Notes: generated by a model not told the origin, from the sequence alone. 56,378 nucleotides of DNA from Gemmatimonas sp. (GCA_009380025.1 WHSP01000013.1:1-56378); one strand, 5' to 3'. Positions 27,399 through 38,033 are shown, counted from the stretch's first letter. Made by a program: numbers and translations.

Positions 27399-28115
27399 AT
27401 GATTCGACCGAACGTGAGGGCGTCTTTCGGGCGAAGGGAAGCGGAGATCCTACTAGCGATCGCCGGTCCCGACGGTGAGGATCGCCTACGTAAGCACGGG
27501 TTGGACTCGTTGCTCGATGACGCCCAACTGGTTCGGGCGCTGTTGCAGCGAGGCGGCATCGATGTCGCGCCGGCCCCGATGCTCTTCTACTTGCTGGTCC
27601 GGCACGCGCTGTTGGAGCGGGAGATTCACGATCGACAGCTCGCCGACTACACCGCCGCTGTACTCCTGGAGTTCGGGCGGCTGGGTCGGCCGCGCCAGAC
27701 TGGGAAGGACGCCATGCCTGAGACGATCTATCTGGCGGATATTCTGGAGGAGATCGACACTGCGCGCGGGGAGCGGGAGTTCGTCTTGAGGGCGCACCTG
27801 GGCAACGTGGCGCTCTGGATCGGCGGGATCTTCCCCGACTTCATCACCCATCGAGTCCAGCGGCGCGGCGCTCCTCCCATCAGCTACTACGACGAAATCG
27901 GGGCGGAGGGGTTCCGCAGCGCCGGGGCAATGGACCTCGCGCTGAAGTACGACGTCGGCGACCTCTTCCTACGCTTCGCGGACCAGTTTACGAGCGTCCG
28001 CTCGGCCCTGAACGGTCTGTCCGACGCGCTCTTTTTCCCGCATCCGCCCGATGCGGTCGAGCGGGTGCTGCGCGAAGTGGCTGATCGGTATCAGCGGCGG
28101 ATGGGTTGGCAATGA
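27399..28115 (+). CDS. Conserved-looking protein of unknown function
   Basis: 238 residues from the ATG at 27399, chosen because CGGAGGG lies eight bases upstream. No known domain recognised. It is largely helical and soluble; notable blocks are AEILLAIAGPDGEDRLRKHG near the start, a central LADILEEIDTARGEREFVLR and LWIGGIFPDFITHRVQRRGA followed by PPISYYDEIGAEGF. These blocks look conserved, with His, Arg and Tyr clusters that could be functional. It is followed by a terminator-like hairpin before cdd, so it is probably a separate unit from the salvage genes. Confidence 0.65.
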   Translation: MIRPNVRASFGRREAEILLAIAGPDGEDRLRKHGLDSLLDDAQLVRALLQRGGIDVAPAPMLFYLLVRHALLEREIHDRQLADYTAAVLLEFGRLGRPRQTGKDAMPETIYLADILEEIDTARGEREFVLRAHLGNVALWIGGIFPDFITHRVQRRGAPPISYYDEIGAEGFRSAGAMDLALKYDVGDLFLRFADQFTSVRSALNGLSDALFFPHPPDAVERVLREVADRYQRRMGWQ

Positions 28116-28145
28116 GACGGAACGCACGGCATGGAAGATGACACG

Positions 28146-28173
28146 GGCCGGCCCCGAAGGGGTCGGCCGTTTC
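28146..28173 (+). terminator. Terminator-like hairpin
   Basis: GGCCGGCCCC, a GAA loop and GGGGTCGGCC form a 10-bp stem with one G-T pair, followed by GTTTCC. It stands 30 bases after the stop of the preceding gene and 43 bases before cdd, which fits an intrinsic terminator with a short T tract, or an attenuator for cdd. Confidence 0.55.
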
Positions 28174-28215
28174 CATATAGGAGGCCAGCCTACACCGCGT
28201 CGGAGCGAGAGGCGA

Positions 28216-28653
28216 ATGCTCGAACAAAGCGAAGCGGAGGCGTTGTTGGAGGAGGCCCGCCAGGCGGGCGGCTCTGCGTACGCGCCGTACAGTGGATTTC
28301 ACGTCGGCGCCGCCTTGCTCGACGCCGGCGGATCGGTGCACACCGGTGCGAACGTAGAGAACGCGTCGTACGGCCTCAGTACCTGTGCCGAGCGAGCAGC
28401 TGTCGCGTGCGCAGTCGGGCAAGGTGTCAGGGAGTTTCGGGCGATCGCCGTCGCTGGGCCGGACGACCGGGAGCCGTGCCTGCCCTGTGGAAGTTGCCGC
28501 CAGATCCTCCACGAGTTCGCACCCGATCTCGTGGTAGTGGTCACGGCGCCCGGGCATGGATTTCGGGAGATTCCGCTGTCCGACCTGCTACCGGACGCTT
28601 TCGGAGCGGATACCCTCGCTCAGTCCCGCCACCGTGAGGAGGAGAGCGGATGA
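28216..28653 (+). CDS. cdd: Cytidine deaminase
   Basis: 145 residues from the ATG at 28216. It converts cytidine and deoxycytidine to uridine and deoxyuridine with a catalytic zinc. Visible features are SAYAPYSGFHVGAALL, NVENASYGLSTCAERAAV with the zinc ligand Cys and the catalytic Glu of CAE, and PCLPCGSCRQIL with the PCxxC zinc ligands. This is the homotetrameric short form. The stop overlaps the ATG of the thymidine phosphorylase gene (28650), so the two salvage enzymes are translated together. Upstream in-frame codons back to 28051 cover a terminator-like hairpin and are rejected. Confidence 0.95.
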   Translation: MLEQSEAEALLEEARQAGGSAYAPYSGFHVGAALLDAGGSVHTGANVENASYGLSTCAERAAVACAVGQGVREFRAIAVAGPDDREPCLPCGSCRQILHEFAPDLVVVVTAPGHGFREIPLSDLLPDAFGADTLAQSRHREEESG

Positions 28654-29966
28654 GCACGACCCCGTCGATGGTCGTTCTGATCGAGCGAAAGAAGAGGGGC
28701 GAGGCGCTGACGGCCTCTGAGCTTCAGTGGATCTGCCATGGGTATCTGGAGGGCGAGATCCCGGACTACCAGGTCGCGGCCTGGTTGATGGCGGTCCGGT
28801 GGCGGGGGATGACCGGGGCCGAAACGCTGGCGCTGACCGACGCGCTCGTGGGGAGCGGTCGAACCCTCGAGTGGCCGGCCGACCAACCAGTCGTGGACAA
28901 GCACAGTACGGGCGGCGTGGGCGACAAGACGTCGATCGTCCTCGTGCCGTTGCTGGCCGCCGCGGGGATCACTTTCGTGAAGATGTCCGGTCGGGGGCTC
29001 GGGCATACCGGGGGCACGATCGACAAACTCGAGGCGATCCCGGGACTCGAGACTGACCTCGATCTCGACCGCCTGCGGAGGCAGGTTGAGCGAATCGGCT
29101 GCGCCCTCGTCTCGCAGAACCAGAGTCTCGCTCCCGCCGATGGGGCCCTCTACGCATTGCGGGACGTGACCGCGACGGTTGATTCCGAGCCGCTCATCGC
29201 CAGCAGCGTGATGTCGAAGAAGCTGGCCGCAGGGGCACGGGCGATCGTCCTCGACGTGAAGTTCGGTCGAGGTGCGTTCATGGCGAACGAGGAGGAGGCG
29301 GAAGCGCTGGCGGCGACGATGGTAGCGATCGGAAAGGGTGCCGGCCGAAAGGTGCGGGCGGTTCTCAGCCCGATGGACGAGCCGCTCGGCCAGGCCGTTG
29401 GCAACGCACTGGAGGTTCGCGAAGCGATCGATGTGCTGCACGGCGGCGGACCGGCCGACGTTCGTGAGCTGACGCTCGTTCTCGGGTCACACCTGATGGT
29501 CCTGATCGGCTGCGCGGCGACGCTCGGGGATGCGAGGTCGGCGCTGGCTCAGCTGCTCGGCTCGGGTGTCGGGGCGGCGAAGCTGGAGGAGTTGATCCAG
29601 GTCCAGGGTGGAGATTCGCGAGTGGTCGCGGATCCAGACCTCCTGCCGCCGGCACCCCACGTGGAGGTGTTCGAGAGCCCGCAGGACGGCTGGCTCGAAC
29701 GAGTCGATGCCCGACTCATTGCGCAGGCGGCGCTCGAGCTCGGCGCGGGGCGGAGGCGCAAGGGAGATGCGGTCGATCCGCGTACGGGCGTCCGGCTGGT
29801 GGTGAAAGGCGGCCGTCGGATCGCGGCCGGCGAGCCACTCGCCGAAATGCACGCCGCATCGGAAGACGCCTCCCGTGCAGCGCTGGAGACGCTGTCACAG
29901 GCCTTCCGCTGGTCCGACTGCCCCGTGCATCCGTTCCCGCAGGCACACCGGATCATCGAGGGTTGA
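28650..29966 (+). CDS. deoA: Thymidine / pyrimidine-nucleoside phosphorylase
   Basis: 438 residues. It splits thymidine or uridine with phosphate to base and (deoxy)ribose-1-phosphate, the step after cdd. Family signatures are VVDKHSTGGVGDKTSIVLVP (phosphate and nucleoside binding, ~85-104) and SGRGLGHTGGTIDKLEAIPG (~111-130), with SSVMSKKLAAGARAIVLDVK at about 186-205. The C-terminal alpha/beta domain is complete. Whether it is strictly deoA or a broad-specificity pdp cannot be told from sequence. It overlaps cdd by four bases and converges on the hydantoinase gene, 22 bases away. Confidence 0.94.
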   Translation: MSTTPSMVVLIERKKRGEALTASELQWICHGYLEGEIPDYQVAAWLMAVRWRGMTGAETLALTDALVGSGRTLEWPADQPVVDKHSTGGVGDKTSIVLVPLLAAAGITFVKMSGRGLGHTGGTIDKLEAIPGLETDLDLDRLRRQVERIGCALVSQNQSLAPADGALYALRDVTATVDSEPLIASSVMSKKLAAGARAIVLDVKFGRGAFMANEEEAEALAATMVAIGKGAGRKVRAVLSPMDEPLGQAVGNALEVREAIDVLHGGGPADVRELTLVLGSHLMVLIGCAATLGDARSALAQLLGSGVGAAKLEELIQVQGGDSRVVADPDLLPPAPHVEVFESPQDGWLERVDARLIAQAALELGAGRRRKGDAVDPRTGVRLVVKGGRRIAAGEPLAEMHAASEDASRAALETLSQAFRWSDCPVHPFPQAHRIIEG

Positions 29967-29988
29967 TGGGGGAACCGTCCGGGATGGG

Positions 29989-32900
29989 CTACAGGCAGCC
30001 CCATCCTCCGCCGCCCGGAGTTTCGACCACGAGTCGATCGCCTGGCTCCACCCCCTGCCCGTCGACGGAGCCGAGCTCGCGCACCGCTCCGTCACTCGTG
30101 ATGATTCGTTGGCGACCGATAGCCCCCACTTCTCCCCCGTCACTCCCGTACGGCGCCTGAACCCGGTGCTGTGTGAGCACCGAAAGCGTCATTGGTTCCA
30201 GGAACCGGATCTCCCGGACCACGCCGTCCCCTCCGGGATGGCGGCCGCTGCCACCGGACCCGCTACGGATCGCGAAGCGCTCCACGCGCACGGGGTAGCG
30301 ATGCTCCAGGATCTCGGCGTCCGTGATTCGGGTGTTCGTCATGTGCGTGTGTACCGCGCTGGCTCCCGGTCCGGCCCGAGTGGCGCCCTGGCCGCCGCAG
30401 ATCGTCTCGTAGTAGCCAAATCGGGGGTTGCCCCAGAGGATGTTGTTCATCGTCCCCTGGCTGCATGAGGCGATGCCCAGCGCCTTCAGCAGCGTATCGA
30501 CGAGCCGCTGACTCACCTCAGTGTTGCCGCCGACGACCGCCGGTGCCTCGGCGGGGTCCCCGGGAAAGTCTGGAGAAAGCAGGGATCCTGCCGGCAGGCG
30601 AATCGATACCGGTCGCAGCAGCCCCTCGTTCAACGGCAATGGCTCGGCGATGAGGAGGCGGAGGACGTACAGCACGGCGCTTCGAACGATCGCGGGCGTC
30701 GCGTTCAGGTTGCCCGGGTGCACCCTGGCGGTGCCGGCGAAATCTACGCTTGCCCGGCCCGCTGCGACTTCGATCCGCACGGCGAGACGGGCTCCGTCGT
30801 CCAGTGGCTCGATGGCCTCGTAGGCACCGTTGCCGAGCCTCTCCAGGGCCGCGCGGATGCCACGCTCCGACCGGCTGGCGAGCGCATCCATGTACCGCCA
30901 GACCGTCCTCGGGCCATGTCGTTCGCTCAGCTCACGAAACAGATCGGCACCTCGCTTGTTCGCCGCCACCTGGGCACGCAGGTCGGCCAGGTTGTCCGCG
31001 ACGGCACGTGAAGGCAAGGGTGGCACCCTGAGAAGGCTCTCCAGCCGCTCCCAATGCGCAGTGCCGCTCTCGAACAGCTTCGTAGGCGGGATCACCACCC
31101 CTTCTTCCGCCAACGACGTGGCCCGCGGAGGCATCGAGCCGGGTGTCGCACCACCGATCTCCGCGTGGTGCGCTCGGTTCGCGACGTAGCCCAGCAGGTC
31201 GCCGCCGCCGTCGAACACCGGAGTGACGACAGTCACGTCGGGCAGATGAGATCCCCCGAACGCTGGGTGGTTGCAACAGACCACGTCGCCCGGGCGCATT
31301 TCGATCACTTCGGCCAGGGTGCGGACGCAGAGGCCGAGGGCACCGAGGTGCACGGGGATGTGCGGAGCGTTCGCGACCAACTCGCCCTGCGGGCTCAGGA
31401 GCGCGCAGGAGAAGTCCAGGCGCTCCTTCACGTTCACCGAGAGAGCGGTCCGCCGGAGTTGCTCACCCATCTCGCCGACGAGCGCTTCGAATCGGCTCGT
31501 AAACAGCTGCTCCGTCACGGCCTCCGGGGTCGCGGCGTCAGCCGCCTCGCCGCCGGAGGGACGCGCGGGCGCAGCGTCGGAGCGTTCGAGCAGGATCGCC
31601 CCGGAAGGGCCGACGGTCGCGGTCCAGCCGGTCTCCACGACGATTGCGCTGTGCGGGTCGAGGATCAGACACGGCCCGTCGATCCGAGCGTCGCGCGAGA
31701 TCTCGCCACGTTCGTAGACGGGCACGTCCCACCATCTCCCTCCGAGCCACATACGGGTGACGTCGACGGGTCGGCTCGTGCCCGCACGGGCGTTCTCATC
31801 GCCCTCGAAAGTCTCACCGAGCGACGCAGCGGCGATGACCCGCAGGGATTCGACTTCGATCTCCCGGCTCTCGGGTAGGTGCCCGAACACGGCTGCGTAG
31901 CGGTCGAGAAACGAGCTGGTCACCGTGGCGTCGTCCTGGAAATCCACGGCGACTGTGGCGTCCTGTCCGAGGAAGCGAAGGTTGGCGATGCGTCGCACGA
32001 CCTCGATGCTCGCGGAGCCGACACCCTCGCGAGCAACAGCGGCGGTGGCTTCGCTACCGAGCTCCTGAAGGATCCTCAGCAGCCAACCCTCGTCGGGGCC
32101 CAGCCGGCGAAGGAGTTGCCGCTCCGCAACCCGCTCGACCCGAGCGAAGCCGAGTCCCCAGGCGCTCAATAGCCCAGCGTCCGGCGGGATGACGAGCGTC
32201 CGGATCCCGAGGCGGTTGGCCACCCCGCATCCATGCTGTGCGCCGGCCCCTCCGAACACGACGAGGGCGTACTCGGCCGGATCGTAGCCCCGGCGGAGAG
32301 AAATGCTCCGGATGGCGTCGGCCATCGTCTCATCCGCGATATCGACGAGCCCCTGGAGGAGAGGTTGACGAGGAGGAGCAGCACGTCCGGTCGCGCCAGC
32401 GACGCGGTCGCGAAGCGTATCGATCGCCGCCTCCGCGGCATCACGGGACAGAGGAATACCGAACCGGCTCGGGTCGATTCGCCCGAGGAGCAGGTTGCAG
32501 TCGGTGAGGGTGAAGGGCCCACCCGCGCCGTAGCAGGCGGGTCCGGGATCTGCACCGGCGCTTTCCGGCCCCACGGCCAGGCCACCGGCGCGGAATGAGC
32601 AGATCGACCCGCCGCCCGCGGCGACGGTTTCGATCGCCAACGCCGGCGCCAGCAGCTCGACCGCCCCGACTCGGTGCCGCCAGACGTACTCGAAGTCGCC
32701 GTCGTGACGGGAGACGTCCGTGCTCGTACCTCCCATGTCGAAGGCGATTACCCTCTCGTGGCCGGCGTTCCGCCCGGCCGCCGCGGCACCGACCACGCCA
32801 CCCGCCGGCCCGCTGAGAAGTGAATCCTTCGGTGTGAAGTCCTCCGGCCGCACGAGCCCGCCCGCGCTGGTCATGATGTGGAGGGGGGGACCGTTCCGCC

Positions 32901-33834
32901 TGTCCCCGCTGCTGATGACTTCGGCAACGCCTGTGAGGTATTGATTCAGCACCGGCGCCAGATAAGCGTCGGTGACGGCGGTGCCAGCCCGTTGGAGGTG
33001 ACCGATCGACGGCGCGACCGCGGCCGATGCGGTCACATGCTCGAAGCCCTCGCCGACGAGGATCTCCGCGACCCGTCTCTCGTGCGCATCGTTCAGGTAG
33101 GAATGGAGGAAAGCGACCGCTGCGGTTCGGGTGCCGGCAGCCAGCGCTTCACGCGCCGCCGCCCGAACGGCCTGCTCGTCGAGCGGTCGAAGGATCGAGC
33201 CGTCGTTCGACATCCGCTCGTCGACCTCGATGACCCGCGAGTAGAGAGGAGCCGGCCGCTCGTACCGTAGGTCGAACAGGTCGGGCCGCTGCTGGGTACC
33301 GATCACGAGGAGATCGGCGAAGCCGCGCGTGACGAAGAACGCGACGGAGGCGCCGCGGCGCTCCAGGAGCGCGTTCGTTCCGCGCGTCGTGGCCAGCCGC
33401 ATCGAAACGGGCGGAAGGGGTCTCGCCGACCCTGCTCCGGTGAGCATTCTGGCCGCCAGCACAGGGGCTTCATCGGCGGACACGAGTTCGAACGCCGCTC
33501 CGGAGGGCTGGTTTCCAGGGTCTCTACTCAGGCGCAGGAGCCCCTTGGACCGACGGAACTCGACGACCTGGATCGAATCGGTCGAGCGCGATCCCCTTTT
33601 GAGCCAGCGGAACGCGAAACCGGCAACGAGGTCATCGGGACCATCCCACTGCGGTTCGACGAGAAGCGACTGCGGTTCCGGGCGGGAGAGCGCGACACCC
33701 CGGACCGCGCTGGTGCTGAGCACTTTGGCACGGTGGATTCGGCCCCTGGGGTCGAGGCCGACGGCGTCGGTGAACGTACCGCCGGTGTCCACCCAGATGC
33801 GCCACCAACCGTCGTCAGAAATCGGCAGGGTCAA
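29989..33834 (-). CDS. Fused HyuA-HyuB hydantoinase / 5-oxoprolinase
   Basis: 1281 residues, the size of eukaryotic-type 5-oxoprolinase. The HyuA half opens with [19 protein letters not shown] and has the ATP-binding block [18 protein letters not shown] (about 370-387). The HyuB half begins near residue 755 with [20 protein letters not shown] and includes [20 protein letters not shown] and [17 protein letters not shown]. The enzyme hydrolyses 5-oxo-L-proline (or a hydantoin) with ATP in the cytoplasm. Most bacteria encode the halves separately, and a single chain is a less common form. No pxpA-type or transporter gene is adjacent. The gene is convergent with deoA. Confidence 0.92.
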   Translation of the reverse strand: MTLPISDDGWWRIWVDTGGTFTDAVGLDPRGRIHRAKVLSTSAVRGVALSRPEPQSLLVEPQWDGPDDLVAGFAFRWLKRGSRSTDSIQVVEFRRSKGLLRLSRDPGNQPSGAAFELVSADEAPVLAARMLTGAGSARPLPPVSMRLATTRGTNALLERRGASVAFFVTRGFADLLVIGTQQRPDLFDLRYERPAPLYSRVIEVDERMSNDGSILRPLDEQAVRAAAREALAAGTRTAAVAFLHSYLNDAHERRVAEILVGEGFEHVTASAAVAPSIGHLQRAGTAVTDAYLAPVLNQYLTGVAEVISSGDRRNGPPLHIMTSAGGLVRPEDFTPKDSLLSGPAGGVVGAAAAGRNAGHERVIAFDMGGTSTDVSRHDGDFEYVWRHRVGAVELLAPALAIETVAAGGGSICSFRAGGLAVGPESAGADPGPACYGAGGPFTLTDCNLLLGRIDPSRFGIPLSRDAAEAAIDTLRDRVAGATGRAAPPRQPLLQGLVDIADETMADAIRSISLRRGYDPAEYALVVFGGAGAQHGCGVANRLGIRTLVIPPDAGLLSAWGLGFARVERVAERQLLRRLGPDEGWLLRILQELGSEATAAVAREGVGSASIEVVRRIANLRFLGQDATVAVDFQDDATVTSSFLDRYAAVFGHLPESREIEVESLRVIAAASLGETFEGDENARAGTSRPVDVTRMWLGGRWWDVPVYERGEISRDARIDGPCLILDPHSAIVVETGWTATVGPSGAILLERSDAAPARPSGGEAADAATPEAVTEQLFTSRFEALVGEMGEQLRRTALSVNVKERLDFSCALLSPQGELVANAPHIPVHLGALGLCVRTLAEVIEMRPGDVVCCNHPAFGGSHLPDVTVVTPVFDGGGDLLGYVANRAHHAEIGGATPGSMPPRATSLAEEGVVIPPTKLFESGTAHWERLESLLRVPPLPSRAVADNLADLRAQVAANKRGADLFRELSERHGPRTVWRYMDALASRSERGIRAALERLGNGAYEAIEPLDDGARLAVRIEVAAGRASVDFAGTARVHPGNLNATPAIVRSAVLYVLRLLIAEPLPLNEGLLRPVSIRLPAGSLLSPDFPGDPAEAPAVVGGNTEVSQRLVDTLLKALGIASCSQGTMNNILWGNPRFGYYETICGGQGATRAGPGASAVHTHMTNTRITDAEILEHRYPVRVERFAIRSGSGGSGRHPGGDGVVREIRFLEPMTLSVLTQHRVQAPYGSDGGEVGAIGRQRIITSDGAVRELGSVDGQGVEPGDRLVVETPGGGGWGCL

Positions 33835-34094
33835 CGCGGACGTCGAAACAGAAGTGGAGGCGGTCGGTAAGACGACCGACGAACGAACATGGAGGAGATC
33901 GACAAGAGTCTCACCCGGTCACGGTCGTGGGGCAGGCGCCGACAGGCAATCCACCCCGACGGTGTCAGCGCTCCCAGGAAGGCCCCTTGCTTACTTCACT
34001 TGCAGCGCGCCAACGCGATTTCTACTTTGCGGACCGGCCATCTCGATGGCCGTCCCCGCCTGATACGAATCCGTTGCCCGCCTGAGCCAGCATA

Positions 34095-36050
34095 ATGCGA
34101 GCCCTGCTGGTCGTCCACGATCCACCCGCGTGCGAGATTCTGAAAGACGAGCTCGCTCGGCGGGGATGGCTCGTGGTGCCGGCGGAAAGCACGCAGGAAG
34201 CGATCGAGATATTCCGCGACGATCCGGCTAGGCTCGTCGTGGTGGAGGAGGATCGGACCCGGAGTGGGACGGCGATTTGCGAGGCGCTGCGACGCGAGGC
34301 ACGGGGTGTTGCGGCATACGTTCTCGGCGTCGCCTCGAGGGCCGATTCCGATGCGATCCGGCTGCTCGTCGATGCCGGGGTCGACGAAGTGATCGGTGCG
34401 CCCTTCGACGCGGGCGAGGCGGAGCTGCGGCTCCTCATCGCCGAAACGCGTATCGGTCCGCCGCGTCCGGCGACGCCGCAATCCTTCGACGAAGGATCCG
34501 CGCAGCTCGGCGAGATGCAGCTGAAGTTCCGTATCCAGCGAGCCTTTCTCGAGGGGCTCTTCGAGGGTGCCCCCGGTGGGGTGGCGATCATTACCGAAGA
34601 GGGCCGGATCGTGCGGATCAACCGCGAATTCAGCCGCTTGTTCGGGTACTCGAGCGAGGAGGCCCTCGGTCAGCCGTTGAACGACCTCATCGTGCCCCCC
34701 GACCTGAGGAACGAAGCGATCGAGTTCGACGGAGGTGTGCAGCGCGGAGAGCGTCTGGTCGTCGAGACCGTCCGCCGCCACAAGGACGGCCGAGACCTCG
34801 TGGTTTCCGTGATCGCTACGCCGATCGAGGTCAACGGCCCGATCGGAGCTCTCGCCATCTACCGGGACATCGGGGAGAAGAAGCAACAGGACGCAGCTCT
34901 CCGGGCGAGTGAAGCCCGGTACCGGGCGCTCTTCGACCAGTCTCCTGTGGGCGTCTTCCTCTGCGACCAGGAGCTGCGGATCACCGAGTGTAATGACTAT
35001 CTCTGCCGAATCGTTGGCATTCCGCGTGAAGAAATCGTCGGAGCGGAGCTCCGGAGCCTCCGGAACGCCCGGCTCCTGCCGGGATTGCGAGCCGCGCTGA
35101 AGGGGGACCCGGCGTCCTACGAGGGACCGTTCCGGCTGCGGACCGGTCCGCAGCTCCACGTGTCGCTCCACTACGCCCCCTTGCGGGACCAAGCCGGGGC
35201 CGTCGTTGGGGGCATCGGCGTTCTGGAGGACATCAGTGAGCGCCTGCTATCGGAGCGTCGCCTGCGGGCGCAAGCCGCGGAGATGGAGCGAGTCAACAGC
35301 GCGCTCCACGAGCGCACCCTCGAGCTGGAAGCGGCGATGCAGGCCCGCAGCCGCCTCTACTCGGCGATGAACCACGAGCTGCGAACCCCGATCAGTGCGA
35401 TCATGCTGTACCAGGAGCTCCTGCTGGCCGGTAGCCTGGGCCCGCTCGCCGATGAGCAGCTCCAAGCGCTCCAGCATTCCCACACCGCCACCAGCCACCT
35501 CCTCGATCTGGTTCGCGACATCCTCGATTTGAGCAAGATCGAAGCGGGCAGGGTTTCGATTCAACCGGTCGAGGTGTCTCCACGGGAACTGCTCGCCGAG
35601 CTTCAGGCCTCTGTATCCCCGCTGACCGAGCGATACGGATCGGCCCTCCGGGTGGAAGTCGACCCCGAGGTTGAGCCAATCATTACCGATCCTCAACGGG
35701 TGCGGCAGATTCTGATGAACTTCGTATCCAACGCAGCCAAGTACGGACGGCGTGGCCCGATCGACATCCGCTGCCGGTACGGCGAACCCGGCGAGCTCGT
35801 GATCGGGGTGGCGGACCGTGGGGTCGGGATCGCACAGCACGACCTCGCCGCCATCTTCGAGGACTTCGTCCAGCTCGGCTCGCAGAACGAGGAAGGCACG
35901 GGTCTGGGTCTGGCCATCTCGCGCCGGCTGGCCGACCTACTCGGCGGGCGGTTGGAGGTCGAGTCGGAGCTCGGCGTTGGCAGCACCTTCCGGCTGGTTC
36001 TCCCGACGGGCTCCGGGTCACGCCCCGATCCAACTGCCGAGGTCGTATGA
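34095..36050 (+). CDS. PAS histidine kinase with a degenerate receiver domain
   Basis: 651 residues, soluble. Residues 1-120 have a receiver-like fold (MRALLVVHDPPACEIL, then ARLVVVEEDRTRSG), but the phosphoacceptor aspartate position appears replaced. Two PAS domains follow at about 150-265 and 275-395 (GRIVRINREFSRLFGYSSEE and ALFDQSPVGVFLCDQELRIT). HisKA carries the H-box MNHELRTPISAIML (~420), and the ATPase domain has NFVSNAAKYG, DRGVGIAQ and GTGLGLAISRR. The kinase probably responds to a cytoplasmic signal. Its stop overlaps the next gene by four bases (ATGA), tying it to a LiaF-like protein; no response regulator is adjacent. Confidence 0.9.
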   Translation: MRALLVVHDPPACEILKDELARRGWLVVPAESTQEAIEIFRDDPARLVVVEEDRTRSGTAICEALRREARGVAAYVLGVASRADSDAIRLLVDAGVDEVIGAPFDAGEAELRLLIAETRIGPPRPATPQSFDEGSAQLGEMQLKFRIQRAFLEGLFEGAPGGVAIITEEGRIVRINREFSRLFGYSSEEALGQPLNDLIVPPDLRNEAIEFDGGVQRGERLVVETVRRHKDGRDLVVSVIATPIEVNGPIGALAIYRDIGEKKQQDAALRASEARYRALFDQSPVGVFLCDQELRITECNDYLCRIVGIPREEIVGAELRSLRNARLLPGLRAALKGDPASYEGPFRLRTGPQLHVSLHYAPLRDQAGAVVGGIGVLEDISERLLSERRLRAQAAEMERVNSALHERTLELEAAMQARSRLYSAMNHELRTPISAIMLYQELLLAGSLGPLADEQLQALQHSHTATSHLLDLVRDILDLSKIEAGRVSIQPVEVSPRELLAELQASVSPLTERYGSALRVEVDPEVEPIITDPQRVRQILMNFVSNAAKYGRRGPIDIRCRYGEPGELVIGVADRGVGIAQHDLAAIFEDFVQLGSQNEEGTGLGLAISRRLADLLGGRLEVESELGVGSTFRLVLPTGSGSRPDPTAEVV

Positions 36051-36703
36051 CCGACCTTCCCTCGAACCCCGCCGCTCTTCGACGACAGAGCGAAGCGACC
36101 ATCAATCAGCTCTGCGAGCATTTCGCGGCCGATCACATCCAGGCGGACGAGCTCGAACGACTTATCGATCGCGCGCACCTGGCCAAGTCGCCAGCCGAGC
36201 TGCAAGCTCTGCTCGAGGATCTTCCGGCGGTCACCGCGTCGTCGGTACCCACACGGCCTCCGGCGAAGCACATCGAGCTTCACCAGACAATCGTGGCGAT
36301 CATGGGTGGGGCCGATCGCAAGGGTTCGTGGTGCCCCGCGCGGATGACGCGCACACTGGCGCTGATGGGTGGCGCCGTTCTCGATTTCCGCGAAGTTCAT
36401 CTGCCCCCGGGCACCACGGACGTCCAGGTGTACGCAGTCATGGGCGGCGTCGAGATCATCGTCCCACCCGGGGTTCGCGTGGCGAGCGAGGGAATCGGGA
36501 TCATGGGCGCATTCGAGCACGTCGCCTCCAGCGTGCCACCAGCTTCTGACGCGGATGCGCCGCTCCTGCGGATCACTGGCTTCGCCCTGATGGGCGCGGT
36601 GGAGATCCACGAGCGACATCCAGGCGAATCGCCACGAGATGCGAACAGACGACGAAAACTCGAAGCGAAGGCGCGACGAGGGGCCCGCAGTCGCGATGGT
36701 TGA
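36047..36703 (+). CDS. DUF1707 / LiaF-like protein
   Basis: 218 residues. The N-terminal ~60 residues match DUF1707 (INQLCEHFAADHIQADELER, then the LIDRAHLAKSPAELQALLED helix). From about 85 the LiaF-like C-terminal domain appears as a beta-helix with repeated MGG/MGA turns: IVAIMGGADRKG, LALMGGAVLDF, VYAVMGGVEIIVPPGV, GIGIMGAFEH and ALMGAVEI. In Firmicutes, LiaF restrains the LiaS kinase. Translational coupling to the upstream kinase suggests a comparable modulator, which is an inference. There is no transmembrane segment, unlike true LiaF, and the C-terminus is basic. Confidence 0.85.
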   Translation: MTDLPSNPAALRRQSEATINQLCEHFAADHIQADELERLIDRAHLAKSPAELQALLEDLPAVTASSVPTRPPAKHIELHQTIVAIMGGADRKGSWCPARMTRTLALMGGAVLDFREVHLPPGTTDVQVYAVMGGVEIIVPPGVRVASEGIGIMGAFEHVASSVPPASDADAPLLRITGFALMGAVEIHERHPGESPRDANRRRKLEAKARRGARSRDG

Positions 36704-36739
36704 ATGAGAATCCGGTGACGATGGATTCAGGTTTCTGGA

Positions 36740-36860
36740 AGCGCGGACCTATGGCCCGCATGGACGCCGGGCGCCGAGCGGGCGAGACGCCCGCACTCCC
36801 AGGGGAATTTCGATACTCGCATGGTTCTGTACTGGTTCGCAGGGGAATGACGACGTGCAC
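36740..36860 (+). repeat. Dispersed repeat family 2, copy A
   Basis: Shares CCCGCATGGACGCC, GCGGGCGAGACGCCCGC, CTCCCAGGGG and TTCGCAGG..ATGACG with the inverted copy at 55748-55860. The core GCGGGCG-AGA-CGCCCGC is itself a perfect 7-bp hairpin with a three-base loop. It fills most of the 220-base gap between the LiaF-like gene and pntA1. Confidence 0.65.
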
Positions 36861-36923
36861 AGGTCGTAGCCACGGGCACCTGACAGATCCACGACGAACA
36901 CCGAACAGGGGTGAGCTGAAACC

Positions 36924-38033
36924 ATGTCGATCGTAGCTTTGGGGAAGGAAACGGCGGAGGGAGAACGTCGGGTCGCGCTCGTTCCGGAGAGTGTGGGGAG
37001 GCTGACTCGGGCGGGTGTCGAGGTCCGGGTGGAGCGGGGAGCCGGATCTGGCGCGCTCATTTCCGACCAGGAGTACGCCAAGGCCGGCGCGAGCGTCGTG
37101 GACGGGGGGGAAGCACTCCTCGATGGGGCAGACGCCCTCATCCGCGTCCGACGTCCGACAGCCGAAGAGGCCTCGTCGCTCCCGGCGGGGATCGCCCTCA
37201 TCGCCCTACTTCAACCCGGCAGTGATGAGGGGATGGAGTCGATCCTTCAAGAGCGAGGGGTCAACGCCCTGTCGCTCGAGCGGGTGCCGCGGATCACCCG
37301 GGCGCAGTCGATGGACGTCCTGTCGTCGCAGAGCACGGTGGCCGGCTACGTCGCGGTGCTACTCGGTGCGGGCGGGCTCGACAAGTTCCTACCCATGCTC
37401 ACTACGGCCGCCGGAGCGATTCCTCCTGCCAAGGTCTTCGTCATCGGTGCAGGCGTCGCTGGCCTGCAGGCGATCGCGACGGCGAAGCGGCTGGGCGCCA
37501 ACGTCTCCGGCTTCGATATCCGGCCCGCCGCGGCGGAGCAGGTCAAGAGCCTCGGCGCCAGCTTCGTGGGACCGGATGCCCTCGCCGCCGACGCCGAGAC
37601 GGCGGGAGGCTACGCCAATGAGCAGTCGCAGGACGCGCAAGCCCGAACCCTCGAGATCGTCGGCACCCATATCCGTGACATGGACCTCGTCATCACGACG
37701 GCCCAGATCCCCGGCCGGCCGGCGCCGCGCCTGATCACCGAGACCATGCTCGGGTCGATGCGTCCCGGATCGGTCATTGTCGATCTCGCCGCCGAGACCG
37801 GCGGCAACTGCGAGAGCACCCGCGCCGGCAGCGATCTCGTCGTCGCCGGAGTTACGGTCATGGGGCCCGTCGACGTCCCCTCCCGCCTGCCGCTCCACGC
37901 TAGCCAGATGTTCAGCCGCAACGTGCTTACGCTGCTCCAGCACATGCTGAAGGACGACGGTCTGGTCGTCGATCCGGAAGACGAGATCGTCGGCCCGATG
38001 CTACTCACCGCACCCGTCGGAAGCACGCCCTGA
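36924..38033 (+). CDS. pntA: NAD(P) transhydrogenase alpha subunit part 1
   Basis: 369 residues: the soluble NAD(H)-binding domain I of proton-translocating transhydrogenase. The alanine-dehydrogenase-like N-terminus reads GKETAEGERRVALVPESVGR and the Rossmann motif KVFVIGAGVAGLQAIATAKR lies at about 171-190. An RQD-type contact region with AEQVKSLGA and the mobile-loop LITETMLGSMRPGSVIVDLA complete the domain. In this organism the alpha chain is split as in Rhodospirillum rubrum: the membrane part is the next gene, 73 bases downstream. The complex uses the proton gradient to make NADPH from NADH. Confidence 0.94.
   Translation: MSIVALGKETAEGERRVALVPESVGRLTRAGVEVRVERGAGSGALISDQEYAKAGASVVDGGEALLDGADALIRVRRPTAEEASSLPAGIALIALLQPGSDEGMESILQERGVNALSLERVPRITRAQSMDVLSSQSTVAGYVAVLLGAGGLDKFLPMLTTAAGAIPPAKVFVIGAGVAGLQAIATAKRLGANVSGFDIRPAAAEQVKSLGASFVGPDALAADAETAGGYANEQSQDAQARTLEIVGTHIRDMDLVITTAQIPGRPAPRLITETMLGSMRPGSVIVDLAAETGGNCESTRAGSDLVVAGVTVMGPVDVPSRLPLHASQMFSRNVLTLLQHMLKDDGLVVDPEDEIVGPMLLTAPVGSTP

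Noticed and set aside
33996-35192. 398-residue minus-strand frame
   Set aside because: Antisense to the PAS histidine kinase.
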